Source: Actinophytocola sp963825445 (GTDB lineage Bacteria > Actinomycetota > Actinomycetes > Mycobacteriales > Pseudonocardiaceae). From it: a stretch of DNA of 64,000 bases. The position numbers were made by a program, and so were the translations under genes. Positions 16,431-24,904 of this stretch are shown here, piece after piece. A model generated the notes under the pieces. The model did not search any database. It had not been told where the DNA came from and saw only the letters and a list, made by a program, of their open reading frames with translations. Numbering within the stretch: the stretch's first letter is position 1; each line of letters begins with the position of its first letter. The stretch is taken from the NCBI GenBank assembly GCA_963825445.1, contig CAWGTM010000015.1, positions 124,001 through 188,000 of the forward strand. The letters run 5' to 3'.

Positions 16431-18074
16431 TCAGCGTCGCACGGATCGGGCACCCCAGTCGAGTCGAATTGGGTCGCTCGCCTCGGTCAACGGGGAGTAG
16501 GTCAGCTCGCGTCCCTCGCGCCACCAGACGGGGTCCGGCGTGCGCCAGCGCTGGGCGCTGAGGGTGCGCTTGAGCACCTTGTACGTCGACGTCCTCGGCA
16601 GCCGCGTGGTGAGCCGGACGAACCGCGGCACCTGCTTGGGTCCGAGGTCGGGCTGGATGGTCAGGAACTCGGCGAAGTCGTCGGGGTCGAACCGTTCCTC
16701 GCCGCGCAGCACGACCGCGGCCATCACCTGGTCGCCGACCTCGGGATCGGGCACCGCGTACACCGCCACCTCGGCGAACTCCGGGTAGCGCAGCAGGATC
16801 CGCTCGATCGGACCGGCGCCCAGGTTCTCGCCGTCCACCCGCAGCCACTCGCTGGACCGGCCGACGAAGTACACGAAGTCGTCCGAGTCGCGGTAGACGA
16901 GGTCGCCGCTCCAGAACATGCCGTCACGCAGGCGGGCCGCGTCGGACTCGTCGTCGTGGTAGTAGCCGGCGAACATCCCGGACCCGGCGGTGTTGACCAG
17001 CTCACCGACGGCCTGGTGCTCGTTGGTCAGCCGGCCGTGCTGGTCGAAGACGGCGGGCGGACACGGCTCGCCGGTCTCCGGGTCGAGCACGGCGAGCGAC
17101 GAGTCGAGCTGGCCGAGCGCGCCGGCCGGCAGGTCGGATGGGCGGGGCACCACGATGCCACCCTCGGTGGAGCCGTAGGCGTCGATCACCGTGCAGCCGA
17201 ACCGCTCGGCGAACGCGGCGACGTCGCGAGGGGCGGCCTCATTGCCGAACATCAGCCGCAGCGGGTTCTCGGCGTCGTCGGGCTGCGACGGGGTGCTGAG
17301 GATGTAGGCCAGGGGCTTGCCCACGTAGTTGGCGTAGGTGACGCCGTAGCCGCGAACGTCGGCCAGGAAGCCGGACGCGGAGAACCGGCGGCGCAGCGCG
17401 AGCCGTGCGCCGGCCGCCAGGCCGACCGCCCAGCCGGCCATGATCGAGTTCGAGTGGAACATGGGCATCGAGACGTAGGTGGTGTCCTCGGCCGTGACGT
17501 CGAAGCGCTCGGCCAGCATCCGCCCGGGTCCGGCGATCTTGCCGTGCGTGCACCGCACGGCCTTCGGCTCGCCGCTCGTGCCCGAGGTGAAGATCAACAT
17601 CAGGAGGTCGTCGGGCGTGGCCGGTACCGGGTCGAGCGGCGCGTGCCGGTGGCGGAACGCCGTGACGTGCCAGGCGGCCGAGTCGATGTCCAGCACTCGC
17701 GCGTCGATCTCCAGGCCCTGCAGCAGCTCCACGTAGCGGCTGTCGGTGAGCACCACCTGGCACTCGGCCAGTTCGATGTCGCGGACCAGCGCCCCGCCGC
17801 GGCGGCCGGTGTTCAGGCCGACGAGCACGGCACCCGCGAGTGCCGCGCCGCCGAGCAGGAACGAGAAGTCCGGGACGTTGTCGAGCAGCACGCCGATGTG
17901 GAACGGGCCGGGGCGGCGCAGCGACCTGAGCAGCGCCGCGCGATCGGCGCACTCCTGCACATGGTCCATCCAGGACCATTGAGTGCCCTCGAAGACCAGA
18001 CCCGGGTTCGCATCTTCCGCGCGTGCCAGCAGTAGCTCGGTCACTGTGGGGAGAGACTCCCCTGTCGCGGTCAT
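16431..18074 (-). CDS. fadD17: Acyl-CoA synthetase FadD17-like
   Basis: A 547-residue AMP-forming ligase. The phosphate loop IFTSGTSGEPKAVRC is at about residues 158-172, IDAYGSTEGG near 295, GDLVYRDSDDFVYFVGRSSEWLR near 390-412, and PRTSTYKVLKRTL, with the catalytic lysine region, near 510. FadD17 of M. tuberculosis activates steroid side-chain acids and is encoded after fadE26 and fadE27, as here. ATG 18074 is preferred over 18086 because GGAGG (18078-18082) lies just upstream of it. Third gene of the minus-strand unit controlled by the operator at 20545. Confidence 0.88.
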   Translation of the reverse strand: MTATGESLPTVTELLLARAEDANPGLVFEGTQWSWMDHVQECADRAALLRSLRRPGPFHIGVLLDNVPDFSFLLGGAALAGAVLVGLNTGRRGGALVRDIELAECQVVLTDSRYVELLQGLEIDARVLDIDSAAWHVTAFRHRHAPLDPVPATPDDLLMLIFTSGTSGEPKAVRCTHGKIAGPGRMLAERFDVTAEDTTYVSMPMFHSNSIMAGWAVGLAAGARLALRRRFSASGFLADVRGYGVTYANYVGKPLAYILSTPSQPDDAENPLRLMFGNEAAPRDVAAFAERFGCTVIDAYGSTEGGIVVPRPSDLPAGALGQLDSSLAVLDPETGEPCPPAVFDQHGRLTNEHQAVGELVNTAGSGMFAGYYHDDESDAARLRDGMFWSGDLVYRDSDDFVYFVGRSSEWLRVDGENLGAGPIERILLRYPEFAEVAVYAVPDPEVGDQVMAAVVLRGEERFDPDDFAEFLTIQPDLGPKQVPRFVRLTTRLPRTSTYKVLKRTLSAQRWRTPDPVWWREGRELTYSPLTEASDPIRLDWGARSVRR

Positions 18075-18092
18075 GCGAACCTCCATACGTCC

Positions 18093-19220
18093 CTAGGCGG
18101 GCTCCGCGGCCAAGGCGACACCGATGCGGCGCAGCTGCGTGGTGGCGCCGCCGAGGCTGAACTCGTTGCGTTTCGCGGCAACAAAATATCGATGGAGCGG
18201 GTAGTCCACGTCAATACCCAATCCACCATGAATGTGCACCGCCGCATGTGCCACACGGTGTCCACCGTCGGCTGCCCAGTACTTCGCGGTCGCGATCTCG
18301 TTGTGGGAAGGGAGATTTTTGGACAGTCGCCAAGCAGACTGCCACAGTGTCAACCGGATGGCTTCTACGTCGATGTAGCAGTCGGCCAGTCGTTGTCCCA
18401 CCGCTTGAAACGTCGCTATTGGACGGTCAAACTGCACTCTGCCAGTTGCATATTTCGCTGTCATCTGCAGCGCAACCTCGGAAACGCCGAGTTGCAGGGC
18501 GCACAGACCGACCGTGTTGCGGGTGACGAGCCAGTCGAGAATGTGTGCACCAGCAACCGGATCGCCGAGTAGCCGGTCGTCGTCGAGCGCCACCTGATCG
18601 AGTTCGAGGATGGCTTCGGAGTCACTGTCGACGATCTTCTGGCGACGAACGGTGACCCCGGAATCCTGTGGAGTGACAAGGAACACACCGGGCCCGTCGG
18701 GTGTCTGTGCCGGCACTAGAAAGAGATCGGCCACCGGTCCCGCGTGCACGGCGACTTTCGTTCCGTGCAGATGCCACTGTGCAGATGCACTTGCACGTTC
18801 GGCCATTGTGGTCAGTGCCGCCGGATCGTCGCCCACCTCCTCGGTGAGCGCGGCGGTCGCCACGATCTCTCCCGACGCGAGCGGCCGTGCCCACCGCTCG
18901 CGCTGAGCGTCCGTGCCGAACTCGGCGATCGCCGAGGCCGCAACGACGATCGACGACAGATACGGCACGGGTGCCACCGCGCGGCCGAGTTCGGTCAGCA
19001 CGCCGCACTGCTCGATCAGGCCGAGTCCGCTGCCGCCGACCTCGACCGGCAACGCGGCCGACAGCACGCCGGCCTCGGCGAGCTTTGTCCACAGTGCACG
19101 GTCGAACCGGTCGCCGGTCGCCTCGACCTCGGCCAGCCGACCCGGGGTGGCGAGATCGGTGAGGATCTCGCGCGTCAGCCCGGTGAGATCGTCGTACTCG
19201 TCGGAGAAGGAAAAGTCCAT
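18093..19220 (-). CDS. fadE27: Acyl-CoA dehydrogenase subunit FadE27-like
   Basis: A 375-residue acyl-CoA dehydrogenase fold: MDFSFSDEYDDLTGLTREIL N-terminus, FAD-contact region around ATAALTEEVGDDPA, and the C-terminal HGGLGIDVDYPLHRYFVAAK segment. In steroid degraders the side-chain dehydrogenases are alpha2beta2 heteromers of two adjacent FadE proteins; FadE26 supplies the catalytic glutamate and FadE27 is its partner. Here it follows the FadE26-like gene after a 128-base spacer filled by repeat copy 2. The 3-prime two thirds (about 18180-18800) are much poorer in GC, roughly 50-57 percent by hand count of sample lines, than all neighbours, although the reading frame is intact. Confidence 0.88.
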   Translation of the reverse strand: MDFSFSDEYDDLTGLTREILTDLATPGRLAEVEATGDRFDRALWTKLAEAGVLSAALPVEVGGSGLGLIEQCGVLTELGRAVAPVPYLSSIVVAASAIAEFGTDAQRERWARPLASGEIVATAALTEEVGDDPAALTTMAERASASAQWHLHGTKVAVHAGPVADLFLVPAQTPDGPGVFLVTPQDSGVTVRRQKIVDSDSEAILELDQVALDDDRLLGDPVAGAHILDWLVTRNTVGLCALQLGVSEVALQMTAKYATGRVQFDRPIATFQAVGQRLADCYIDVEAIRLTLWQSAWRLSKNLPSHNEIATAKYWAADGGHRVAHAAVHIHGGLGIDVDYPLHRYFVAAKRNEFSLGGATTQLRRIGVALAAEPA

Positions 19221-19237
19221 GGTTACCTCTGTTTCAT

Positions 19238-19350
19238 TGGTCGCTTCGCTCCTCCGCTAAGACGCCGTCTTCCCTCCTCGCGTGCTCGGCGCTGGCGCGC
19301 CTGCGCGCGCGACTCAGTCCAGACGGCGTCCGCTCCGTCGCTCCGCTCCT
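19238..19350 (-). repeat. Dispersed structured repeat, copy 2
   Basis: Reverse complement of the repeat at 15424-15533, with about 10 differences over about 108 bases. The stem arms here are GACGCCGTCT and AGACGGCGTC (10 bases, perfect), keeping pairing where copy 1 has ACGCCGGCT/AGCCGGCGT. It starts at the stop of fadE26 and fills the spacer to fadE27 in the sense of transcription, so it could form a processing or stabilising hairpin in the mRNA. Confidence 0.8.
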
Positions 19351-20527
19351 ACCTCTTCGCCGGGGGCATGCCGAGTCCCACGGCCGCCACGATGTCGCGC
19401 TGCACTTCGTTCGTGCCGCCGCCGAACGTGAGGATCAGCGCCGAGCGGTGCATCCGCTCGACCCGGCCGCGCAGCAGCGCGCCGGGGGAGCCGGCCCGCA
19501 CGTACGCCTGCGGGCCCAGCACCTCCATGAGCAGCCGGTACGCCTCGGTGGCGAACTCCGTGCCGTAGACCTTGGTGGCCGACGCGTCGGCCGGGTTCAG
19601 CCCGCGTGAGACCCCCCACGCGATCTTCCAGTTGATCAGTTTCAGGAACTCCGCCTTCGCGTGCACGCGCGCCAGGTGCACCTGCACCCACTCCTGGTCG
19701 ATCACCCGCCGCCCGTCCGGAAGTTTCGTCGCCTGGGCCCACTCGCGGACCTCACGCAGCGCCTGGCGGATCGGCGCGGACGACGTCAGCGCCACCCGCT
19801 CGTGGTTGAGCTGGTTGGTGATCAGCGGCCAGCCCTTGTTCACCTCGCCGACCAGCTCCGACGCCGGCACCCGCACGTCGGTGTAGTAGGTCGCGCTCGT
19901 GCTGGGCCCCGACATCGTGTGCACGGGCGTCCACGAGAAGCCGGGCGCGTCGGTCGGCACGATGAGGATCGACAGGCCCTTGTGCTTGGGCGCGTCCGGG
20001 TCGGTGCGGCACGCGAGCCACACGTAGTCGGCGTAGGAGATGAGCGACGTCCACATCTTCTGTCCGTTGATCACCCAGGAGTCGCCGTCGCGGACCGCCC
20101 GGGTGCGCAGTGACGCGAGGTCGGTCCCCGCCTCCGGCTCGGAGTATCCGATGGCGAAGTGCAGGTCGCCGGCCGCGATCTTCGGCAGGTAGAACTTCTT
20201 CTGGTTCTCCGTCCCGAACTTCATGATCGTCGGGCCGACCGTGTTGATCGTCAGGAACGGCACGGGGGCCCCGGCGACCGCCGCCTCGTCGAGGAAGATG
20301 AGCTGGTCGAGCATCGATCTGGCCTGCCCGCCGTACTCCTCCGGCCAGCCGATGGCGAGCCAGCCGTCAGCGCCCATCTGGCGCACGACCTCCTTGTACA
20401 CCTCGCCCGAGCCGTAGTCGCCGCCACTGGTCAGCGCGTCGCGCCGCTCGGGGGTCATGAGGTCGGCGAAATACGCGGCCAGCTCGCGCCGCAGGCGCTC
20501 CTGCTGGGGCGTGTAGGCGATGTGCAT
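19349..20527 (-). CDS. fadE26: Acyl-CoA dehydrogenase subunit FadE26-like
   Basis: A 392-residue acyl-CoA dehydrogenase. Conserved parts: WPEEYGG (61-67), the YSEPEAGTDLASL flavin-contact loop (128-140), the catalytic glutamate in NHERVAL (E243) and the C-terminal FGGGTNEVQRDIVA. This fits FadE26, the catalytic half of the FadE26-FadE27 heterotetramer that desaturates sterol side-chain CoA esters. It is the first gene of the minus-strand fadE26-fadE27-fadD17 unit; the KstR-type palindrome at 20545 lies 17 bases before the ATG at 20527. Confidence 0.92.
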   Translation of the reverse strand: MHIAYTPQQERLRRELAAYFADLMTPERRDALTSGGDYGSGEVYKEVVRQMGADGWLAIGWPEEYGGQARSMLDQLIFLDEAAVAGAPVPFLTINTVGPTIMKFGTENQKKFYLPKIAAGDLHFAIGYSEPEAGTDLASLRTRAVRDGDSWVINGQKMWTSLISYADYVWLACRTDPDAPKHKGLSILIVPTDAPGFSWTPVHTMSGPSTSATYYTDVRVPASELVGEVNKGWPLITNQLNHERVALTSSAPIRQALREVREWAQATKLPDGRRVIDQEWVQVHLARVHAKAEFLKLINWKIAWGVSRGLNPADASATKVYGTEFATEAYRLLMEVLGPQAYVRAGSPGALLRGRVERMHRSALILTFGGGTNEVQRDIVAAVGLGMPPAKR

Positions 20528-20544
20528 CCATGCCCTCCCGTGAC

Positions 20545-20558
20545 TAGAACACGTTCTA
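20545..20558. promoter_or_regulatory. KstR-type operator 4 (fadE26 / mce4 divergent spacer)
   Basis: TAGAACACGTTCTA, a full match to TNNAACNNGTTNNA whose outer arms TAGAAC and GTTCTA pair perfectly. It lies in the 71-base spacer between the divergent fadE26-like gene and the alcohol dehydrogenase gene that heads the long unit ending in mce4F, so it probably controls both. Confidence 0.78.
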
Positions 20559-20598
20559 AGAATGTACTAGAGTTCGCAGCGGAACAAGGAGGTCCCGG

Positions 20599-21684
20599 AT
20601 GAAGGCCGCCGTACTCAACCAGGTCGGGGACACGAAGCTCGAGCTGCGTGACGACGTCCGAACGGTCGACGTGGGCCCCCAGGAGGTGCGGATCCGGGTA
20701 CGGGCCACGGGGGTCTGCCACAGCGACCTCTCCGCCATGGACGGGACACTGCCGGCGCTGGCGCCGGGGATCATCGGGCACGAGGGTGCCGGCGAGATCC
20801 TCGAGATCGGCGCCGGAGTGGAGCACCTGGCGGTCGGCGACCACGTGGCGCTCACGTTCGTGCCGCCGTGCGGAACCTGCGTGAACTGTCGGGGCGGCCG
20901 CCCCCACCTGTGCGCCATCCACTCGATCGCCGCGTTCATGAACCCGCGGTTCCTGATCGGCGACACCCCGGCGTTCGGTTATGCGGGCACCGGCACGTTC
21001 GCCGAGGAACTGGTGGTGCCGGCCGTCGGCGCCGTGAAGATCGCCGACGACGTGCCGTTCGAGATCGCGGCGCTCGTGGCCTGCGGCGTGATGACCGGGG
21101 TCGGCGCGGTGATCAACACGGCGAAGGTCGAACCGGGCGCCACGGTGCTGGTGATCGGCTGCGGCGGCGTGGGCATCTCGGCCATCCAGGGCGCGCGGCT
21201 CGCCGGCGCGGCCACCATCGTCGCGGTGGATCCCGTGGTGGACAAGCACGAACTGGCCAAGCACTTCGGCGCCACGCACGCGGTCACGCCCGACGGGCTG
21301 GCCGAACTGCACGCTTCACTGACCGAGAGTCAGGGCTGGGACTACACGTTCGACGTGGTGGGCGCGCCCCCGACCGTCCGGTCGGCCTGGGACAACGCGC
21401 GGCGCGGCGGCACGGTCGTGGTGGTCGGCGCCGGACGCGCGGACTCGATGGTCGAGTTCAGCGCGCAGGAGTTGTTCCTGCACGACAAGCGTTTGCTCGG
21501 GTCGTTCTACGGCGGCGCGGACGTGCACCGCGACTACACGCGGCTGCTGTCGCTGTGGCGGGCCGGCCGGCTCGACCTGGAGGGCATGATCAGCAAGCGG
21601 ATCACGCTCGACGAGATCAACGACGGATTGCAGGCGCTGCGGGCCGGCGGCAACCTGATCCGGCAGATCGTCACGTTCGGCTGA
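20599..21684 (+). CDS. Zinc-dependent alcohol dehydrogenase (MDR family)
   Basis: A 361-residue medium-chain dehydrogenase. Catalytic zinc ligands C40, H61 and E62; structural zinc cysteines C91, C94, C97 and C105; NAD site VIGCGGVGISAIQGARLAGA at about residues 191-210 with the aspartate in VAVDPV selecting NAD. It should oxidise an alcohol to an aldehyde. The ATG at 20599 has an AAGGAGG ribosome site 7 bases upstream. As first gene of the unit that also has an aldehyde dehydrogenase and mce4, it may take the sterol side-chain C-26 alcohol towards the acid; that role is inferred. Confidence 0.9.
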   Translation: MKAAVLNQVGDTKLELRDDVRTVDVGPQEVRIRVRATGVCHSDLSAMDGTLPALAPGIIGHEGAGEILEIGAGVEHLAVGDHVALTFVPPCGTCVNCRGGRPHLCAIHSIAAFMNPRFLIGDTPAFGYAGTGTFAEELVVPAVGAVKIADDVPFEIAALVACGVMTGVGAVINTAKVEPGATVLVIGCGGVGISAIQGARLAGAATIVAVDPVVDKHELAKHFGATHAVTPDGLAELHASLTESQGWDYTFDVVGAPPTVRSAWDNARRGGTVVVVGAGRADSMVEFSAQELFLHDKRLLGSFYGGADVHRDYTRLLSLWRAGRLDLEGMISKRITLDEINDGLQALRAGGNLIRQIVTFG

Positions 21685-21690
21685 TCCACA

Positions 21691-22578
21691 GTGGACTCAC
21701 TCAGCCTGTCGGGCAAGGTCGCGGTCGTCACCGGCGCCGGCGCGGGACTCGGTCGGGCGGAGGCTCTCGCGCTTGCCGGGGCGGGTGCCGACGTGGTGGT
21801 GAACGACGTCGCTCCAAACGACACGGTCGAGGAGATCGAGGCACTCGGCGGCAAGGCGGTGTTCGTCGAGGGTGACGTCGGCGAGCGGGCCACGGCCGAC
21901 GCGTTGCTCACCGCGGCCACCGAACGGTTCGGCGGCCTGCACGTGGTGGTGAACAACGCGGGTGTGCTGCGCGACCGGATGCTGTTCAACCTGTCCGACG
22001 AGGAGTGGGACCTGGTGCTGCGCGTCCACCTGCGCGGCCACTTCCTGTTGTCCCGCAACGCCGCGGCCTATTGGCGTGGGCAGGCGAAGGCCAACGGCGG
22101 CACCACGTACGGGCGAGTGGTGAACACCTCGTCCGAGGCTTCCCTGTTCGGCTCCGAGGGGCAGCCGAACTACGCGGCCGCCAAGGCGGGCATCACCGCG
22201 CTGACCCTCGCCACCGCCCGTGGACTCGCCCGCTACGGCGTGCGTGCCAACGCCATCTGCCCGCGTGCCCGCACGGCCATGACGGCGGCGGTGTTCGGGG
22301 ACGCGCCCGAGGGTGTGGACCCGCTGTCGCCGGAACATGTGGCGCCGCTGGTCGCCTACCTGTCCGCGCCGGCCGCCGACCGGATCAGCGGACAGGTGTT
22401 CGTGGTCTACGGCGGCATGGTGGCGCTGCTCGCCCCGCCGACCGTCGAGCAACGGTTCGACAGTCCCCGGTGGACACCCGAGGCGCTCGACCAGACGGTG
22501 GGCGGCTACTTCGCCGACCGCGATCCACAACGGACCTTCGCCGCCACCGAGCTGATGTCGCTTCAGGAGGAAACATGA
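21691..22578 (+). CDS. SDR dehydrogenase, Rv3502c-like (17-beta-HSD4 type)
   Basis: A 295-residue classical SDR with TGAGAGLG (residues 14-21), NNAG (about 89), catalytic serine in NTSSEAS and YAAAK (about residue 161). The C-terminal extension after the SDR core and the GRVVNTSSEASLFGSEGQPNY stretch fit the 3-hydroxyacyl-CoA dehydrogenase domain of the peroxisomal multifunctional type 2 family, like M. tuberculosis Rv3502c next to mce4. It probably oxidises the 22-hydroxyl of a steroid-CoA. Start is GTG 21691, 6 bases after the previous stop; its stop overlaps the aldehyde dehydrogenase ATG. Confidence 0.88.
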   Translation: MDSLSLSGKVAVVTGAGAGLGRAEALALAGAGADVVVNDVAPNDTVEEIEALGGKAVFVEGDVGERATADALLTAATERFGGLHVVVNNAGVLRDRMLFNLSDEEWDLVLRVHLRGHFLLSRNAAAYWRGQAKANGGTTYGRVVNTSSEASLFGSEGQPNYAAAKAGITALTLATARGLARYGVRANAICPRARTAMTAAVFGDAPEGVDPLSPEHVAPLVAYLSAPAADRISGQVFVVYGGMVALLAPPTVEQRFDSPRWTPEALDQTVGGYFADRDPQRTFAATELMSLQEET

Positions 22579-24086
22579 CCCTGACCATGCTCTCGCATCG
22601 GGACGAGCTGGACCTCAGGCAAGGCCAGTTGCTCGTGGACGGCAAGTGGCGGCCGGCGGCCGACGGCGCCACCTGGACCCACACGCACCCCGCGACCGGT
22701 GAGAGCATCGGCGAGTTCGCGGTCGCCACGGCGTCCGATGTGGACGATGCGGTGCGCGCGGCGCGCCGGGCCTTCGACGAGGGCACCTGGCCCACCGCGC
22801 GGGCGACCGTGCGCATCCAGGCGTTGCGTACCTACGCGCAACTGCTCCGCGAGCACGCCGATGAACTGCGTGGCCTGCAGGCACTCGACAACGGCGTGCC
22901 GCTGTCGTTCGGCGGGATCTACGCCACGTCGGTGGGTGCGGCGGCCGACGTGTTCGACCACCACGCGGGCTGGGTCGACAAGGTGGGTGGCCAGACCCTG
23001 CCGCCGTACCAGGGCGGCGACCACCTGGCCATGACGTTCCGCGAACCACTCGGTGTGGTGGCGGCCATCCTGCCGTGGAACGCGCCGTTCCTGTTGCTCG
23101 CCCAGAAGCTCGGTCCGGCGCTCGCCGCGGGCTGCACGGTCGTGCTGAAGCCGAGCGAGTACGCGACGTTCGCCGTGCTGCGCATGGTGGAACTCCTTGC
23201 CGAGGCGGGGATCCCCGACGGCGTGGTCAACGTGGTCACCGGCCCGGGCGACCCCACGGGCGAGGCGCTGATCACCCATCCCATGGTCGACAAGGTCAGC
23301 TTCACGGGCAGCCGCGCGGTGGGCAGGCGGATCGTGGCGGCGTCGGCCGACACGCTCAAGCGCGTCTCCCTGGAACTCGGCGGCAAGAGCCCGACCCTCG
23401 TGTTCCCCGACGCGCCGGACGTCGGGCTCGCGGCCATGACCACCATGGGCACGGTCACCATGGGGCTGTCCGGGCAGGCCTGCGTGGCCCACACCCGCGC
23501 GCTCGTCCACCGCGACGTCTACGACCAGTTCCTGGCCGGCGCGCAGATGATGGCCGGCGTGATCAAGTACGGCGACCCGTTCGACCCGGCGACGCTGTCC
23601 AGCCCGCTGATCAACACCAGGCAGCTCGACCGGGTGACCGGCCTGATCGACCGCGGCCGCGAGGCCGGCGCGCGACTGGTGTGCGGCGGCGAGCGGGCCG
23701 ACGGCGACCTGGCGGCCGGCAACTACGTGCTGCCCACGGTGTTCGCCGACGTCACGAACGACATGGAGATCGCCCGCGAGGAGGTCTTCGGGCCGGTGCT
23801 CGCGGTGATCCCGTTCGACGACGAGGACGAGGCCCTGCGACTGGCCAACGACACCGAGTACGGGCTCGGCGCGGGTGTGTACACATCGGACGTTCGACGT
23901 GCGTTCCGGCTGGCCAGGAAGCTGCGAGCCGGCACGGTCGGCATCAACGGGTTCCAGGTGGAGCCGCACCTGCCGTTCGGTGGTTTCAAGCAGTCGGGCC
24001 TCGGCCGCGAGGGCGGCCAGAGTGCTTTCGAGGCCTACACGGAGTTGAAGACAGTGCTGATGCCGTTGACGGACGAGCTGATGTAG
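22575..24086 (+). CDS. Aldehyde dehydrogenase (NAD-dependent)
   Basis: A 503-residue ALDH superfamily enzyme. Proton-acceptor glutamate in LELGGKSPTLVF at about residue 270, nucleophilic cysteine in SGQACVAHTR at about 303, NAD site FTGSRAVGRR at about 244, and the EVFGPVLAVIPF motif near 405. ATG 22575 overlaps the SDR stop (ATGA), with AGGAGG at 22566-22571. It can finish oxidation of an alcohol made by the dehydrogenase at the head of this unit, giving the side-chain acid for FadD ligases. Its presence between the SDR and mce4 is not part of the M. tuberculosis arrangement. Confidence 0.92.
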   Translation: MTLTMLSHRDELDLRQGQLLVDGKWRPAADGATWTHTHPATGESIGEFAVATASDVDDAVRAARRAFDEGTWPTARATVRIQALRTYAQLLREHADELRGLQALDNGVPLSFGGIYATSVGAAADVFDHHAGWVDKVGGQTLPPYQGGDHLAMTFREPLGVVAAILPWNAPFLLLAQKLGPALAAGCTVVLKPSEYATFAVLRMVELLAEAGIPDGVVNVVTGPGDPTGEALITHPMVDKVSFTGSRAVGRRIVAASADTLKRVSLELGGKSPTLVFPDAPDVGLAAMTTMGTVTMGLSGQACVAHTRALVHRDVYDQFLAGAQMMAGVIKYGDPFDPATLSSPLINTRQLDRVTGLIDRGREAGARLVCGGERADGDLAAGNYVLPTVFADVTNDMEIAREEVFGPVLAVIPFDDEDEALRLANDTEYGLGAGVYTSDVRRAFRLARKLRAGTVGINGFQVEPHLPFGGFKQSGLGREGGQSAFEAYTELKTVLMPLTDELM

Positions 24087-24093
24087 GAGACAC

Positions 24094-24861
24094 ATGGGAC
24101 GGCTCGAGGGAAAGGTCGCGCTGATCACCGGCGCCGCCCGGGGTCAGGGTGCCGCCGCGGCCGAGCGGTTCGTGGCCGAGGGCGCGCGGGTCGTCATCGG
24201 TGACGTCGAGGTCGACGACGGCAAACGCCTGGCCGACCGGCTCGGTGACGCGGCGCTGTTCCACCGGCTCGACGTGTCCACGGAGGACGACTGGGTGACC
24301 GTCATGGCGGCGGCCACCGAGGCGTTCGGGCCGGTCTCCGTGCTCGTGAACAACGCCGGCATCCTGCACTTCTCCACACTCGCCGAGACCACGCTCGCCG
24401 ACTACGAGCGCGTCGTGCGGGTGAACCAGATCGGCACGTTCCTCGGCATGCGCGCGGTCGTGCCCGGCATGGTCGAGGCGGGCGCCGGCTCGATCATCAA
24501 CGTCTCCTCCGTCGAGGGGCTGGCGGCCACACCGCTGCTGACCGCTTACACGGCAACGAAGTTCGCCATTCGTGGCATGACGAAAGTTGCGGCGCTCGAA
24601 CTGGCGGCCAAAGGTGTAAGGGTGAACTCCGTGCATCCCGGCGCGATCGAGACCGGACTCCTGCCCGCCGCGCTCGGCGGCACCCCCGTCGACCTCACCT
24701 ACGTGGGAAAACGGGTCCCCATGCGCCGGGTCGGGCAGGTGGGCGAGATCGCCAATCTCACGGTTTTCCTGGCGAGCGACGAGGCGTCCTACTGCACGGG
24801 CGCGGAATTCGTGGCGGACGGTGGCGTCACGGCCGGACATTCTTTGTCAAGTTTCGGGTAA
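24094..24861 (+). CDS. SDR dehydrogenase (3-alpha/20-beta-HSD-like)
   Basis: A 255-residue classical SDR: TGAARGQG (residues 13-20), NNAG (about 87), serine in NVSSVEG, YTATK at about residues 150-154, and the PGAIETGL loop. The closest pattern known to me is the 3-alpha,20-beta-hydroxysteroid dehydrogenase group (FabG3 type), which fits the location but does not fix the substrate. ATG 24094 follows GGAGACAC. The last catabolic gene before the Mce importer; the 39-base gap to yrbE4A contains a short overlapping reading frame. Confidence 0.88.
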   Translation: MGRLEGKVALITGAARGQGAAAAERFVAEGARVVIGDVEVDDGKRLADRLGDAALFHRLDVSTEDDWVTVMAAATEAFGPVSVLVNNAGILHFSTLAETTLADYERVVRVNQIGTFLGMRAVVPGMVEAGAGSIINVSSVEGLAATPLLTAYTATKFAIRGMTKVAALELAAKGVRVNSVHPGAIETGLLPAALGGTPVDLTYVGKRVPMRRVGQVGEIANLTVFLASDEASYCTGAEFVADGGVTAGHSLSSFG

Positions 24862-24865
24862 CCCC

Positions 24866-24904
24866 ATGGCTCGCAAATCGTTGGTGATGCGGGTGATGCC
24901 ATGA
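24866..24904 (+). other. Twelve-codon reading frame overlapping the yrbE4A start
   Basis: ATG at 24866 opens a 12-codon frame (M-A-R-K-S-L-V-M-R-V-M-P) that stops at 24902-24904, sharing an ATGA with the yrbE4A ATG. yrbE4A itself has no clear ribosome site, so translation of this leader could deliver ribosomes to it by coupling. No other evidence; it may also be chance. Confidence 0.3.

Noticed and set aside
16184..16561. Plus-strand frame with a good ribosome site before ATG 16184.
   Set aside because: It is antisense to the DUF5302 gene and the fadD17-like gene, and its protein looks like a shadow translation.
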